64,000 nucleotides of DNA from Agaricus subrufescens (taxonomy: Eukaryota; Basidiomycota; Agaricomycetes; Agaricales; Agaricaceae). Of the stretch, positions 1 through 12,694 are shown one piece after another. A model generated the notes under the pieces. It did no database searches and was not told where the DNA came from. It saw nothing but the letters and a program-made list of their open reading frames with translations. The stretch covers positions 1,860,001 through 1,924,000 of the forward strand of contig CM057066.1 in NCBI GenBank assembly GCA_029945375.1, in the 5' to 3' direction. Each line of letters opens with the position of its first letter. Within the stretch, counting starts at the first letter, position 1. A program made the position numbers and the translations under genes.

Positions 1-324
1 TATATTGAGCAAGCCGAGATACCGATAATCACTAGGATGGAGCATCACAACCAACTCTCGTACTATCAGCGCGCCCCCTGTCATCAACCTTTCAATAATG
101 GAAGTCAGGCTAGGCGATATCCGACGCGCCTTTCCCTATGCAGGAACAAACTTTCAAGTGTCCTGGGATACCGAGAAGCCCCCTCAGTTCCATCTACCTG
201 CCACAAAACTTTCCCGCCCCCCCGCAAAGAATAATTCCTATACAAACGTGAGCATACACGACAGGAGCCATCTATAAGATCACTTTTCCAATACTGGATC
301 ATCACCTAAGTGTCCTGGCCACTC

Positions 325-1519
325 ATGCCGCCTTTACCCCGCTCTGTAACCGTTCGCGTTGCTCTACTCATTTGCGGTCACTGGACCAAAAAACTCAAGG
401 AGCTCAATGACGACTATCTCGAAATGTATAGGCGATGGTTGCTTGCCTCTTTGCCGCCAGGCTCGGGATTCAAGCTCCTCATGGATGGTTACGACGCGCG
501 AGAAGAGGAGTATCCTGAGGAGGAGCTCATTAGCCAGTACGATGTCATTATGGTCTCAGGATCGCGTAAGTTGGTTTACTTCTCGCCTGAAATCTCCCAT
601 TAAGTATTGGCCACGCGCCATCTCTAGCCCACGACGCATTTTCCACCGAACCATGGATTACTGGCCTTGTAGAATTTGTAAAGTATATGGGTATCTACCA
701 TCCGGAAACTAGATTAGTCGGTAGGTCTTATATGTTGCACGTACTTTTTACACGCGTTTGTTTATTGTTCGGCACCAGGTATATCCTTTGGGCATCAGAT
801 TATCAGCCGGTCTCTGGGTGGTGAGGTTAAGAGGAACCCCAAAGAATGGGAAATTGGACCTACAGTTGTTAAATCCACATATATGGGCAAATTGCTCTTC
901 GGTGTGGACAAAATCGTAAGTCACATCTTCCAAATCCGGAATGCCACTTTAAGCCGACAAGCACTTTGTCAACCAATAGGCACTCCAACAATTCCACCAG
1001 GACACCGTAGAAATAGAACCGCTGGCCGGTTCTCTGGCATCCGGTGAAATTTACCTTTTGGCCCAATCCGACATGACCGCCAATCAAGGGATCGTCAAAT
1101 TCTACCCACTTTGCCCGACTTCAGAAACTCCAGAGGATCCCGATTCCGATTTCAGACTGGCAGAACAAGTACATATTTTGACTTGTCAAGGACATCCGGA
1201 ATTCGACGAGCAAACAGTCACTGAACTTACTCATCAACTGAATGAGAAGAAACGTATTAATGAGTTTGCATACACAAGCTACTTTGGTGTAACAGGTGCA
1301 GGGCATGACCAGGAACCATTAATTAAGGAAGGTACTGGAAGGAGGTGGGGATCAGATCATGATGGTGTACTTGTGATCGGTAAAACTTTCTGGGAGATAT
1401 TCGGCGTGGACTATAGTGATGATGCACGGGTTGCGTTGAAGCCCAAAAAGCCAGTGAAGCGTCCGAACCATGTCTGGAGAAGACCCCATGCTAGCCACCT
1501 TCTTAGAACTGATGTATAG
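325..1519 (+). CDS. Class I glutamine amidotransferase-like protein, copy A (nucleophile Cys replaced by Ser)
   Basis: Four exons join in frame (325-565, 628-720, 779-915, 980-1519) into about 336 residues. The fold is that of the GATase1 family of yeast YLR126C and plant gamma-glutamyl peptidase GGP1, which hydrolyse glutamine or gamma-glutamyl amides with a Cys-His-Glu triad. The N-terminal strand (VRVALLICGHW), the nucleophile-elbow region and the QGHPEF box carrying the catalytic His and Glu are all present. The elbow reads GISFGHQ: the codon at 784-786 is TCC (Ser), where copies C, D and E have TGC (Cys). The frame is otherwise open and splice sites are normal, so the gene may be expressed but is probably not an ordinary amidase. 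The start is the first ATG before the conserved strand. The substrate is unknown. Confidence 0.85.
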
Positions 1520-1576
1520 TATACTTATTTGTATTCAACATGTATAAGCGAATCGACGGACTTTCTGTATTACATT

Positions 1577-2658
1577 TCAACACACAATTGTGGAGTAACT
1601 ACTCTTGGTACTTGACACAAAAATCTTTCGGGGTGCTTTCCCTGCAGCACTTATATCGCGGGGTTGCAAAGGCATTCCCGGGATCAGCATACCTTCTTCT
1701 GTATCTGGCTCGTTCGCCTCTCCGTCGTTTGCACCTTCCTTGATAGTGCCATCGCTAATCAAACGGCGGACGATCTCAGAAACCATAGGTTCGGTAAGCT
1801 CGGGGCGTCCTTGTACAGACATGATACAGTATGAGTGTGTTGGTGAACGTCATGAACCCGGCCTTGAGTATCACATGCCCTACAGTCCCCGTAGAGTTTA
1901 ACAACACCCCGATTTGGAGTTATGGCGGACGATCCGAGAAGATGGATCGACCCATCGGAGACATGGTCAGAAAGTGTGTCGACAGCAATGTGATCTAGGT
2001 GGAGCTGCGAGAGTTTGAACTGTGGTTGATGTCAGCCAAATTAAGGGAAGATATCTATAATTTCGAGAAACGTACGCTCTTGAGTCCGAAATATTTTTGA
2101 CCGAAATGAGTGAGCTTGATCCGCTTCTGACCATACTCCCACTACACATTCTCAGTGACAATTCCTCCCATAGCCTGGCCAATGATTTGATGTCCGAAGC
2201 CAATGCCTTATTAATCAATCCCAGTCAAAAGATTATTTTTGGGAGTAAATTCGGAGCCACTCACCAACAATTCTGACATGTGTTAACTTATTGTGCACAT
2301 GTTGGACATAACATGTAAGGCGACGTATCCAGCTATCCTGTCCTGAGCATCCGCAGCTGAAATAAACACCAGTGGTTGTTAAGTTTATGTATCGAGAAGT
2401 TTGTTTGGTGCATACCTGATGCAGTGAGCATGATCACATCAATATTTTCGCGCATGTCTTTGCCCTTCGGATACTTTTCTTCATAGACGTTGTAAGGCGT
2501 CATCTTGAGTTCATACCTCGAGTTGCGGGGTAAGGATCGATCAACCATTTCTCGTAGATTTTATATGTAATGCCGCAACTGAAGTTGGACGAGGGTTCGT
2601 CGCAAACCAACAAAGCCACCCGGACCGTTTGACGGGGGGGTAACATTGGAAATGGCAT
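1577..2658 (-). pseudogene. Class I glutamine amidotransferase-like pseudogene, copy B
   Basis: The minus strand keeps recognisable pieces of the same family in order: the N-terminal strand (VRVALLVCDEP), a KWLIDPYPATRG segment, an elbow-like segment and the region around QGRPEL. At least four lesions are visible. The reading frame shifts by one base near 2510-2516, between PATRG and YELKMTPYN. The nucleophile Cys codon is GGC (Gly) at 2199-2201. An in-frame TAG lies at 2142-2144 just after the elbow. The catalytic His of the HPE box is Arg (CGC, 1805-1807). Together these make a dead copy. It lies opposite copy A, tail to tail, suggesting an inverted duplication. The limits given are those of the recognisable remnant. 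Confidence 0.8.
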
Positions 2659-4720
2659 GCTAATCGAGGAATCCACTATGTCGTGCAAAGGATGTGGATG
2701 CAATGGAGGTCTGAGGCAGATTATCTGACGATAATCTGACGCCCATATGCACGTATTTGCAGGCGTATGTTGGTCGAGATGGTTGAGATTGGCAGAAGAT
2801 AGTGACTGTGTGACGCTACCAGCAGCCCTATGGCCGTCAGATAAGGTCATCTGTAGAGACCCTGTGACGCGACATAAGTAAATGAAACCAAGCGTAAATC
2901 CTCAAGGGAGAGGATGGATTGACGGAAGTAACAACACAGAATCGGAGGAGGGTAATTCAGAAAGAGCATGAGTCTTCCTCCGTCATAGCAGCATGAGACA
3001 CCGAACTTTAGTCGGAACGCCTTCCTACGACGTTGATGCCCTCGTTTGGTTGTTATCAAGTGTCATCCCTGCCGGGGTCAATTCATTTGGAAGGAAGTCT
3101 GGGGTCCTCGTTGCATCGTTCGGAATGGTGCCGTACATCGCCCATCTATGAACAATGCCAGTAGCGATTGCATAGGTAAATTCGGGGACTTCTCGTACAA
3201 AGAAGGTGTTTTGTAATTTGATGTGCGCAGCACACATCCTTCACAACGCCAATGGAGCTGGACAAGGCTCTGTGGATAGTTCCAAAGGGAAAGTTATATC
3301 CGTCGAAAAGTACTTCGTGTTTCGAGAAAAACTTAATCTGCTAAGCCGATGGTGTTACTAAGTGAGATTCCGAGGCAGCGAAAAGGACTTACGAGATATT
3401 CCAGACCGAATACCATTTTAACAGAAAAGCAGAGAAATGTGGACCACTGTCTAATCATAGGCTAATCACACCCCCATTGCTTGTTCAACGTTTGGCTGAA
3501 AATCCAATTTCCTGCGGACGAGGCAACAGTTGACGCATATACTAGCAGAAGCGACAGAGAAGCTATCCAAAAATACCTGCTGATAGATATATATATATCA
3601 TTCAGTGTCAAATTGTACGAGAGAAGAGCACCTACAGGGTCTAGCGAGCTTGAACATTCCGTAAAACTTGTCGAAGTCTTCACTTGCCAGTCTTTCTCTG
3701 CCAGTTTTTCTTGTTACAAGTGTTGTGCATTCAAAGCTTGAAATCCGAATTGACAGATACAAAATCTTCCAATCACTTTCGATCGGCCCAAAACATCAAC
3801 TGGACCCTAGCTTCGGGGGAGTGCGGCCCAACAAAGGCCACTCAAGCAATTTCAGCGCGAACCCGAACAGAGTTGGGTCAGATATGACCAGGAACAATAC
3901 AAAAACATCGTCTTTATTGCAGGTTCAAGGACTTGTACGTGCTGGTATACGACCTTTAGTTCCATGTTATCTGATAGTTAATATGTACGCACATGACATA
4001 CTTGAGCAGTTCACTTGAACGAATCCAAGTGTTTGACGATTCATGCAGCAGCAGCACCGCCTGTTGCTTGACAGAGGTCTCCCTGAGACTTGAGAACTTG
4101 TTCAGAAGAGTTTTGCAAATCTACAGCAGTAGCCAAGTGAGGAGTTGGTTGGACAGGAGGAAAACGTTTACTTGTGTGGCACCGAGGAAGTAGCGGCTGT
4201 TTCCGAAGGGTTACTAATCAGTGATGATTTGATGAAGTACTTGTTCAAGTAACGCTCTTGAGAACTTGCTAAACCGTTTCCGGAGTGACAAACTGGTTGT
4301 AGTCACGATCGATAGGTATTGGGAGAGATAGTAGAAGCCTCTCTCCCTTGTAAACCTTTCAATGGGAATCATTGTTCGGATTTTGAGGGCATTACAAGTC
4401 TTTGGGTTGCTCGCAGAGACAATGGATTGTTATATCTTAGAAGCACTCGCAGATCAGCCACCTCATAATTCGTCATAACTCTATATGAAAGGGTAAGTAC
4501 GACAATTATTCTTGTGGAACAGAGAAAGCAGGATATAAACACAAACAATAACTGCGGTACTGCTCTGCCCTTTTATCATGTTAAAATGATATAGTGTTGT
4601 GAATCGACATCTAATAGAAATCATTAACGACAGCAAATGAACAATTAGAGAGCACGGCCGAAGAACCATCGGATATCCCTCCGTGGTCGAGGACTAGCCG
4701 GGGCCCGCTTAAAGGTCCTA
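2659..4720. other. Intergenic region without a supported gene
   Basis: About 2.1 kb between copies B and C of the amidotransferase array. Only short, mutually overlapping reading frames without recognisable motifs occur, and none joins through plausible splice sites. I see no RNA gene and no terminal repeats. Confidence 0.5.
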
Positions 4721-5746
4721 CTACCAAACGCCCAACGTTTTCCAAAACACATTCCCGAGTATCCTCGAGCCATTCGGAATATCAGCTACTCCATTAAACG
4801 CCGCAACACGAGCGGCTTCGTTATATCTTCGATTATCTTCCAACGTAGTCGCATCAACAACACCATCCGCAACCATTTCCCCTGTCAGACTCGTCACTAT
4901 CGATGGAGTAAATTCCGGATGGCCTTGCACCGTCAGGATATGAACATGTTCCAGTAAACTCGACCTTCGAACATCAGAGTCGGGAGAATACGGATAAAAT
5001 TTGACGAGTCCCTGATTGGGGGTTTTGTTTGAGCATCCTAGAACGTGTAGATCGCCTGAGGTGAGTGGGCTAGAAAGCGAAGCCAGGGGTACATGGTCCC
5101 GGTGGATATGTTCTACTTCCTAACAGAGTGTCAATACCAGTGGAGCCGAGTTTAGACGCACCTACCAATTTGTTCACACCGAGTAATAGTCTACCGACAT
5201 TCGTGGCATGAACAATGCCTGACCCTATTTCCCAACCTCTCTCGTTTTGTTCCACTCTTCCACCCAGTGCTCGGCTAACAATCTGGTGTCCGAGGCAGAT
5301 ACCTGTGATTTATTTAACATGACTCAACAACCGTGTTGAATATACGCTGACCATAAAGTCTAACTTGAGAGTGCTTACTCTCGACGTGGCGTACATAGTC
5401 GACGAGGCGGGTAATCCATGGGACATTCGATCCTGCATCAGCAGCTAGTGAAGCAAATTAATCTCAGCCTCGTATACTTCAACCAGCGAACCAAAGACAT
5501 ACGTGATCCAGTAATCATGACCGCATCATACTTGTATAGCTCATCATCGCGGGGATACTTTCCCTCCATCACATCATACGGCTCCAATGACAGAGTAACA
5601 CCTGATCGAGGTGGAAGTGTACTCTTGAGCCAACGCCTAAACATCGACTGATAGTCGCCATGGTAAACAACGACCCTTTTGGAAAACTTGGCACAGACAA
5701 GGAGAGCAACTCGAATTGTCCGAGCGGGTGGTATGGACACGGGCAT
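4721..5746 (-). CDS. Class I glutamine amidotransferase-like protein, copy C (catalytic residues intact)
   Basis: Minus-strand gene with about four exons: exon 1 starts at 5746 (MPVSIPPARTIRVALLVC), followed by a segment ending in SKHSQVRLYG, an exon with the elbow GICLGHQIVSRALGG, and a last exon through QGHPEFTPSIV to the stop at 4721. The nucleophile Cys (TGC, complement of 5295-5297) and the HPE box are both present, so a working Cys-His-Glu triad is likely. It is the most diverged of the array: its C-terminus ends at FWKTLGVW and lacks the charged Lys/Pro tail of copies A, D and E. A gamma-glutamyl hydrolase or transferase role in the cytosol is plausible from the family, but the substrate cannot be told from sequence. 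Confidence 0.82.
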
Positions 5747-7855
5747 AGACTCAACTCGGAAGCAATGGCTCCGAATGCCACATGGGAGTAGTATCGTGGG
5801 AAAGTAACTGTCAAATAAACTCCCATATATATATACCACGCGAAACCTTGGTCCCCCACAAGTTCTAACTATTACCCCTCCCACTGCTGATCGGTTTTCA
5901 AACAAATATCCAGTTCCATTCCGTAGGCAAAGCACGGCATTTTGCTCTCCCCTGATTTTTGCACTTTGTTTTTTTCCCGCGAATTAATCAAAGAACACGA
6001 TATTGGTTTCGATCGAAAGCATGATCCATGTTAGTCCAGAGCATTCGTGCCTAACCGCTCCTGCTCTACATTGGAGTCAATAGTTGCTCTCGAGGCAACC
6101 ACGATTCTGTAACCACGTTCCGTATACTCGCTGGTGGAAAAACGATTGTACCACACATTCCACTAATCACCAGGCATACTATGTTTGGAACAGTTCGGAA
6201 TGAGAACGATCATTCTTTCTGATCTCAAAACTTGCCTGCCCGGTTATGATAAACGAATGCCCTCTGCAAGCCGACCATTCAAGTGTTCTTGATATACGTA
6301 TGCTCAGAACATCAGAATGGCGTGGGGGATTCAACGATTGACCCCGGGGTAGAGCCTGTAAGACTTTTTCACAACCACTGCCATTGTTTCTTGGTGATGC
6401 CCGAGGCGAAATTATATTGAGTCACTGAATCCCTTTCAAATCTTTCTAGGGGATAACCGTCTAAGTCGAAAATGCAAGCCGCAGCAAAGCCTGATGATGT
6501 ACCAAGATCGGGTCAAAAAAATACACACGTCAAAGTAGAACGTCTTGCTCGGTGAGTTAAAATAGCTGGCCGATGAGACCATTGTACTTTTAATAAACAC
6601 CGCCTGAATTAGTGATTGACTATTACGAAGAAGAAGAAGAAGGTTTGAATTCAAGAAGAAGCAGCATGAGACCCTCAACACAATCTAAATCCTGATATGA
6701 TATCATTTATCAATAGTTGAACCCTGACTCTCACAATCACAAAGGGTATACACTTTACCCCTATTTCCATGATTCTAGCTGCGGAGTCGCCTGTGGCCTG
6801 ATACTCGATCGCACAACTACAACGCAATACAACTTGATTCGGAATACATTGAAGCTAGAACGTGGTATTCGTCCATCAGTGGCGCAAATACCAGGCTATC
6901 CGAGGCGATAAGAAGAGGCTCAGCTTGCTCTAGAGCTGGTCACGAAAGCCGAGGATGCTGCGGCGGTTCTTCAATGAGAAGTGAGAGGATGAGAGGAAGA
7001 ACCAACTTCTCATAAGTATATGCCTTCGACAGTCTGGGTAGAGTTGTGTAAGCTTACAAGTTGGAAGTTTGATAGTCATACAACTTGTTATTCATAAGAG
7101 TCGGATACAACAGAAGCTCCAGTGGAGGCGAGGTGATGGAGTGGTGCTCCGTTGAAGTTAACCAAACACCAACATTTTAGGTGCGCCGCATAAATATTCA
7201 ATTAGCCGAGAGGAATAACAATTGCACAATGCAGTGACCTTCGTAATTCCCAGTCGGCAATGCTCTAACAACGATAACTGAAGAGAGTACACCAGGTACC
7301 AGGCACTCTTACCCCGACAGCCTCAGGAGATACTCCATTGAACTGGCCAACGGCATATCATGCTCAAGAGCCCATTCAGGTTTTGGCTTTAACTTCTTTA
7401 GGAACCACTTTTTTAGCGAACCGATACATAGAGCACGGATCAATTCCATGGCAAACGCTAAGAGTCGTAGCCGACAAGTCAACGTGCCTATATGCGAGCC
7501 GATCAAAGGCTATGAGAATGTAGCGAGTAGATTATGTATATGATCCAGCAATACCATAATAATGTCCGGTCAGTAGCCACAATAATTAGTAAAAGTAAGC
7601 AAAGAAGCCCTTAAGGTAACAAGTATCTATCAACTACAATCATAGAGGTCCCAGTAAAGCAACAGGAGCTGTTCGAAAAAGGAGCGAACTGAGCGCGCAT
7701 GGACTGAGAGTCCAAGCGGGCAAATATAGCCTATATGGGTCATTGAGATCAGTATACTGCGGTGTATTAGCCGTGTGGAACTTACGGAGGCAATAAACAC
7801 TCCGACTGCCTGTCTGAAGGCTTCCCAAGTCACCGCATTGACGAGGTGACCTTAA
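5747..7855. other. Intergenic region without a supported gene
   Basis: About 2.1 kb containing only short unsupported frames and a small GAA trinucleotide run near 6628-6642. No tRNA, terminal repeat or conserved protein segment was recognised. Confidence 0.5.
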
Positions 7856-8288
7856 CTATAGGTCCATGAAGAGGCCCCGGACGCCGTCGCCGGCGTCTTT
7901 GGCGAAACGTAGCCACTGCCAGAAATACAGGCTACCACCACCACCATCCTGTCCCCATATATAGTACACCGCGCGGTGATGCATGACATCAAGATGATGC
8001 GGCAAGTACTTGAATAGGGCTATCACTATCAGAACGCATGTAAAAACCAGGATAGACACTATTGAAAACAATTAATCAATACAAGACATTCCATCAACAA
8101 ACAGAATGCTCACGTAGCAAAAACTTTTCCCAAGGTTCCAGCAGGGTTAACACGAATGTACTCTCGAACCACATGCGTTGCCGCCAGAGAAACATCCTGA
8201 TACCGGATGTGTCCTTCGTCGGAGCCCTTGTGGCACGTAGGTCGGGCTTAGGGGCGGGGAGGACACGGGGGACCGGTAGCGTAGCCAT
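7856..8288 (-). CDS. Small subunit of serine palmitoyltransferase-like membrane protein
   Basis: Two exons (8288-8114 and 8058-7856) separated by a 55-nt intron encode 125 residues. Residues about 33-90 resemble the animal small SPT subunits (SPTSSA/SPTSSB): a Trp-rich amphipathic start (FLWRQRMWFESTF), the signature LLEPWEK, one long membrane span, then KYLPHHLDVM, which parallels the PQHIM segment after the human membrane helix. In that family the protein binds the LCB1/LCB2 heterodimer in the ER, activates it and tunes acyl-CoA choice in the first step of sphingolipid synthesis. The Gly-rich C-terminal tail is extra. The start is the first ATG of the exon frame. Family assignment is from motif memory; the gene model itself is strong. 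Confidence 0.72.
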
Positions 8289-10106
8289 GAGAGGGTAAGC
8301 AGTTCGGAAAAAAAGAGAGGGGATTTTATATGGCCAAGAGTCGTGGGAGGAGCGGAGCAGTGGGTGCGGAGGGAGAGGGCGAGCGGGGGGGAGCGAGGAT
8401 GCTCTGATTCTGAATCCGCAATGTGAAATATGATGATGCCAGTTGTACTCACATCCGTTATGGCAACTCGTTTCCACGCCCACCAGATGCCTTGGCAGCC
8501 TTACGTACCTGCCAACAGGCTTGACTGTTCATATCCATATGTCCATCATCTTCCCGGCTTGCGTCTGTTTGGTGATCGCTAGCCGACATGGTATATTAAT
8601 TGATAGGGAGCAAAGAACCGCAGAACGTGCGATGGAGATAGTTCACCCGGGTTGCAAGATCCCACGAACGATCTGCATAAGACATGCACAAGCCTCCTTG
8701 GAGCCAGGATTTAATCATTGAAAGGAACTGGGAGTCTTTAGCTCTCTTTATTCGGGACTTGACAAACACCAGGCTTCCATTCCGAATATATATGGGTGGC
8801 AGTCGATTGACAAAGGCCGCAGCAGTGATTAAGTTCATTTAATGGGCCACTGATATCTCATTGAGTACCTGAGACCTCGAAATTTAAGAACCTTGAAAAC
8901 ATGGGATCTCGGACGCTCTGAAGAACTATACACCATCGCTGCTTGAAAGGGCAGAAGAGGTGCGTAAACTTATAAGTCTCTTCATAACTCACAGAGGCTC
9001 AACGGCGGAAGTTGAAGTTCAGCCCAACTTACCCCTTTCGATAACTCATTTGACTTTTAATTAATCCAAGGAAACCTTCTTGTCCCAAAGACCAAGCTAT
9101 TCTCGTCTCAAAGGCTGCACTATTTTTGCCCTAAAAAATTAGACTCTCCATTCGTCCCTTCATTCATTCATACTTGCGCTTCTCCAGCCACGATGAAACC
9201 AAACCCCACCAAAAAAAACAAAAAGAATCTCATACCACTATCCTACCCAAAAAAGGAACACAAACCAATACATCAAACCTCCAACCTTACAACCCTGCAC
9301 AGTACGTAACACCAACCCCAATGACAGATCTTCTCCCAAAGAAGATTTTCGGCTGGTTTGTGGGGAGGGGTGTGGTCATAATTGGGTCACCGCAGTCAGG
9401 GTGCAAACGGCCTTGCATCAACGTCTGGTTCAAACTCCACCAAAACCAGACTCCATTGATCAATAAATATCTGTCTACCTGTGGCTCCTTCCAGCCGACG
9501 TTCACCCGAGAATCACGCAGCCCACCACCTGTGATTGAACTTTATAAAATATAAGGAGCTACAGCTTGTTTGGAGCAGGGAGGCACATAGAAGAGGGTTG
9601 GAGTCGCTCGGGTACTGTTTCCGGCTGTTATCATTCAAGAAAATTCGAGGGTAAATGCCCTATCGGCTTCTTTCCATTTTTTTTTTCTATAAAGCGTAAA
9701 GTTCATAAACTAGTAACGATATTACCTCAAATCACTCAGGTGGGCTGATCAGGAAGAAAGAGAAAAAAAAAATTGTGTTGGCAAGGTGATGCGAACGCCA
9801 AGGTTAGTCAATATATAAGTGGTACAAGGTACTATGTGCCAAGTGTATCTTGTATGCTCCAAGTGATCCGATTAAAGCCCTGTCTGATAACCCATCTCAT
9901 CTGACTGACGAGCACAAGCGTCAGTTTGATCGCAGGGAGCCAATGACCGGTTACCACCTCTCGTACACAAAACACACCAAATCACTGTCTATTCCAAGAA
10001 GCGAATATACAACCATGTACACGACGTCCTCTAATCCACTGTCTAGTCCAAGAACAAAAATACAACCATACACACAACGTCCTTCTAATCCACAACAGCC
10101 CCTCTC
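8289..10106. other. Intergenic region; Cys-poor AT-rich DNA
   Basis: About 1.8 kb between the SPT-like gene and the 3' end of the large membrane protein gene. Reading frames here (for example 9174-9554) are low-complexity and unsupported. The only structure seen is the tandem repeat at 9983-10090. Confidence 0.5.
9983..10090. repeat. Two-copy 54-bp tandem repeat
   Basis: A unit beginning CACTGTCTATTCCAAGAA (9983-10036) is followed directly by a diverged second copy beginning CACTGTCTAGTCCAAGAA (10037-10090). The copies share most of their length, including ATACAACCAT and the ACGTCCT...CTAATC end. The repeat lies 17 bp beyond the stop of the 10107-12694 gene, so it probably falls in its 3' UTR. 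Confidence 0.7.
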
Positions 10107-12694
10107 CTACTTCTCAACTTCCTCACTAGATCCAGAATACACCCCCTCACCATGTTTCCCAGCCTTCTCAACCCCCATCTCCTTCACATGCCGTCTCTTC
10201 ACAATCCCCAACAAGAAAACACCATACCAAACTGTTAATATCCCAAGCACCAATCCCGTCCCACCAGTCACTGAGATCGTTATAATCGACGTAGTATTAA
10301 ATTCACCATGTTGCACTCCATAAACATTTACAAGAGTTGAGATAACTCCTGCAAGGGCATTCATAAAACCGGGACTAGAAGAAGCGTGCTCAAAAGCCAG
10401 ACAACAGAAGGGGAAAGGGAAAACGTTTTGCTCACAGAAAGATTTTGTTAACGAGCCAAATATAATTCTTCATCCATTTCCACCACAGGTAACCCATTCC
10501 GATGATACCAATACCTGTACAAGCAAACGCAACAATAAACCTAAACACCGCGGGGTGTGAGTATCAAAAATAAATTAGAACCACCATCGCAAGGGAGAAT
10601 GAAAAAAAAATAACCCGCTTACACTGGTAGATTCACAATCCTATTGACCAACGAAGCACCAAACCCATTCCCCAAATCGAGCGTCTCCAAACTCGTAAAC
10701 GTACCAGGAAACAAGACAAATCCAGCCAACAAAATCCAAGTAAAGAACGAAGCAGCAAGATCGTACAATGTTGGAATATCATCCAACGCAAGAAGCATAT
10801 TCATATACTGCGACCGAGACGAAGGCGGTATCTTGTTATACTCTGCTTTCTCTTCCGCAACGGTATGCAGTAACCTCGAAGGAAGGCGCTTTAATGGTAC
10901 TGTAGAACCGTCATCAGGGGCAGATGATGATTTCGGAAGTGAGGGCAGCTCAGAGGAACAAGATAATTTGCCGGGTTGAGATTGAGACGAAAGACGGTGT
11001 TTGAGAGGTCCAGACGTTGTCCCCAATTGCACTGTAGAACTATGAAACTGAACCTGCGTTGTCTGCGCGTCGTCTCCATCTCGCGCTAAAGTTTTTGCGA
11101 CAGGCCTATGAGAGTCTTCTTTCATTTGCTCATTGGGGTCGACCAACGCTTTAAGCGGCGCTTTAGTATCGCTTGATTCCAAAACGTTGACATTCTGATG
11201 ATCATGGGGGGTGGCACTAGCCTCCGCTGCATTCTCTCCAAGCACGTGTTTCGCTTGTTGTACCGACGCTTCAGGAGCAGGCTGAGGTGCTACCTGTTTC
11301 GTGTTACGGCTAGGGGCGATGGTCCTGACAGGTCTTGTTTCTGACTTGACAACCATATTTGTACTAGCATCCGGTTCAGATGCCGCGGCAACGTGGGTCT
11401 CGGGAGGATGAATTGCGTCTTTGCCTTTGTCTAATGGCGGAGAAGGTGAAGCGAGTCGTGAAGAATGTATACTGGAATCCAGAGACTTGCGCATAGGTAA
11501 TTCCATTGAGGATTTGGAGCCAGGAGGTGTGGGAGCAGCTGCACCAGAAGGTATACGGAGATATGGTGAACTACGTGGATGTTTCGAAAATCCAATTGAT
11601 CTGCTTGATGTACCTCCTGTGCCTTTGTACCCCTGACTATAACGCGATGGGGAGTAAGGATACGAAGGAGAAAGAGGCCGGTGTGTAGGAAAATACGATG
11701 ATCCCGGGTTTGGAAGCCTGGAATATGTGGAGGGCTGGGGAAATGTTGCAGATCTTTGAGGGAGAGGTTCAAATTGTAAGTTTGTTCCAGGTATCAAAGA
11801 AGGTTTCGATGGCTCAGGCATTGACGGGAATATCGAACCTTGAACCTGTGCAGCCTCGAGCAAATGACTGTAATCCGGAGAGGGGAACGCTGGAAACGAT
11901 GCTGCTGCTTCTTGAGTATTTCGCGATCCAGTTGTAGGGGGAGCATGCGTGGTATCATGCAGAAGCGACGAATTGGGTTGAACGTCTGGCAAAGGGAAGT
12001 CCGGACCGGTACCAGACGAGGCTAGCATCGTGTCAACGGATGGTGTATGGCCCTCGAACAACCCAACGCTAACAGGCGACGCCACATTTGTAGTAGACCG
12101 ACGACGATACTGACGGTCGAGCGGCGTCTGAGTCGCAGTTGGCTGCCGCATAGAGACTCTGTCGCCAGATTCCTCCATCGCCGAGTAGAACTTGTATAGT
12201 TCTGAGGGGTGAAAATCGCCCGCTTGTAAAGTTCCAGTTGCACTGCGTTCGAGACTTTCGTGGCGTAAGGCTCCTGCGACGAATGGTTTGGCATTATCAT
12301 TCTCGTTGTTGTATTCTGCGGATACACGCAGCGGCGACGATGGCGCAGAGGCATAGAGTAGGTCAGAGTCGCTGAAGCCACTGGAAGTCCGATTGCCCTC
12401 GTCGAGACTGGTTCTGGGTAGACGAGCTCCAGTGTTTGCTAAAGAGTGTGGAGGAGGGCCAGCCGGAGGTCCATCCTCTGCAGATTCTGCCCCAGCAGGG
12501 TATTGAAGCAATGGTAGAGTAGGTGGCAAGGAAATTAGGGGTCGCGGTTGAAGAAGAGTGGGGCCAGCCGAGAGTGACCCTGAGGCAGAAGAAGGACTGT
12601 GTGCTCTCGGCAGCGAGAAATTCTGAGTTTGAATGGGCGATGGCGGCGACGACGAGCGCCCGTCGTCGACTGGAGGAGTTCCTGACCCTGACAT
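10107..12694 (-). CDS. Large Ser/Pro-rich protein with C-terminal four-TM membrane domain
   Basis: Three exons (12694-10623, 10540-10436, 10374-10107) splice in frame to 814 residues. Residues 1 to about 620 are disordered and rich in Ser, Pro and Thr. The rest is a membrane domain with about four hydrophobic spans: around ASFFTWILLAGFVLF, the FIVAFACTGIGIIGMGYL segment, NKIFLPGFMNALAGVISTLV, and the ITISVTGGTGLVLGILTVWY segment. A basic, Glu-rich tail follows. I recall the same arrangement (SLETLDLGN, then a PGF(M/L)N motif and NVYGxQHG) in uncharacterised proteins throughout ascomycetes and basidiomycetes. It is therefore conserved but of unknown function. The long N-terminal tail is probably cytosolic and a phosphorylation target. 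Confidence 0.85.

Noticed and set aside
9174..9554. Open frame of 126 codons on the plus strand
   Set aside because: Low-complexity Lys/Gln/Thr start, no motif, no splice partners and no TATA; composition matches intergenic DNA.
10644..10979. Plus-strand frame of 111 codons
   Set aside because: Antisense to the first exon of the large membrane-protein gene.
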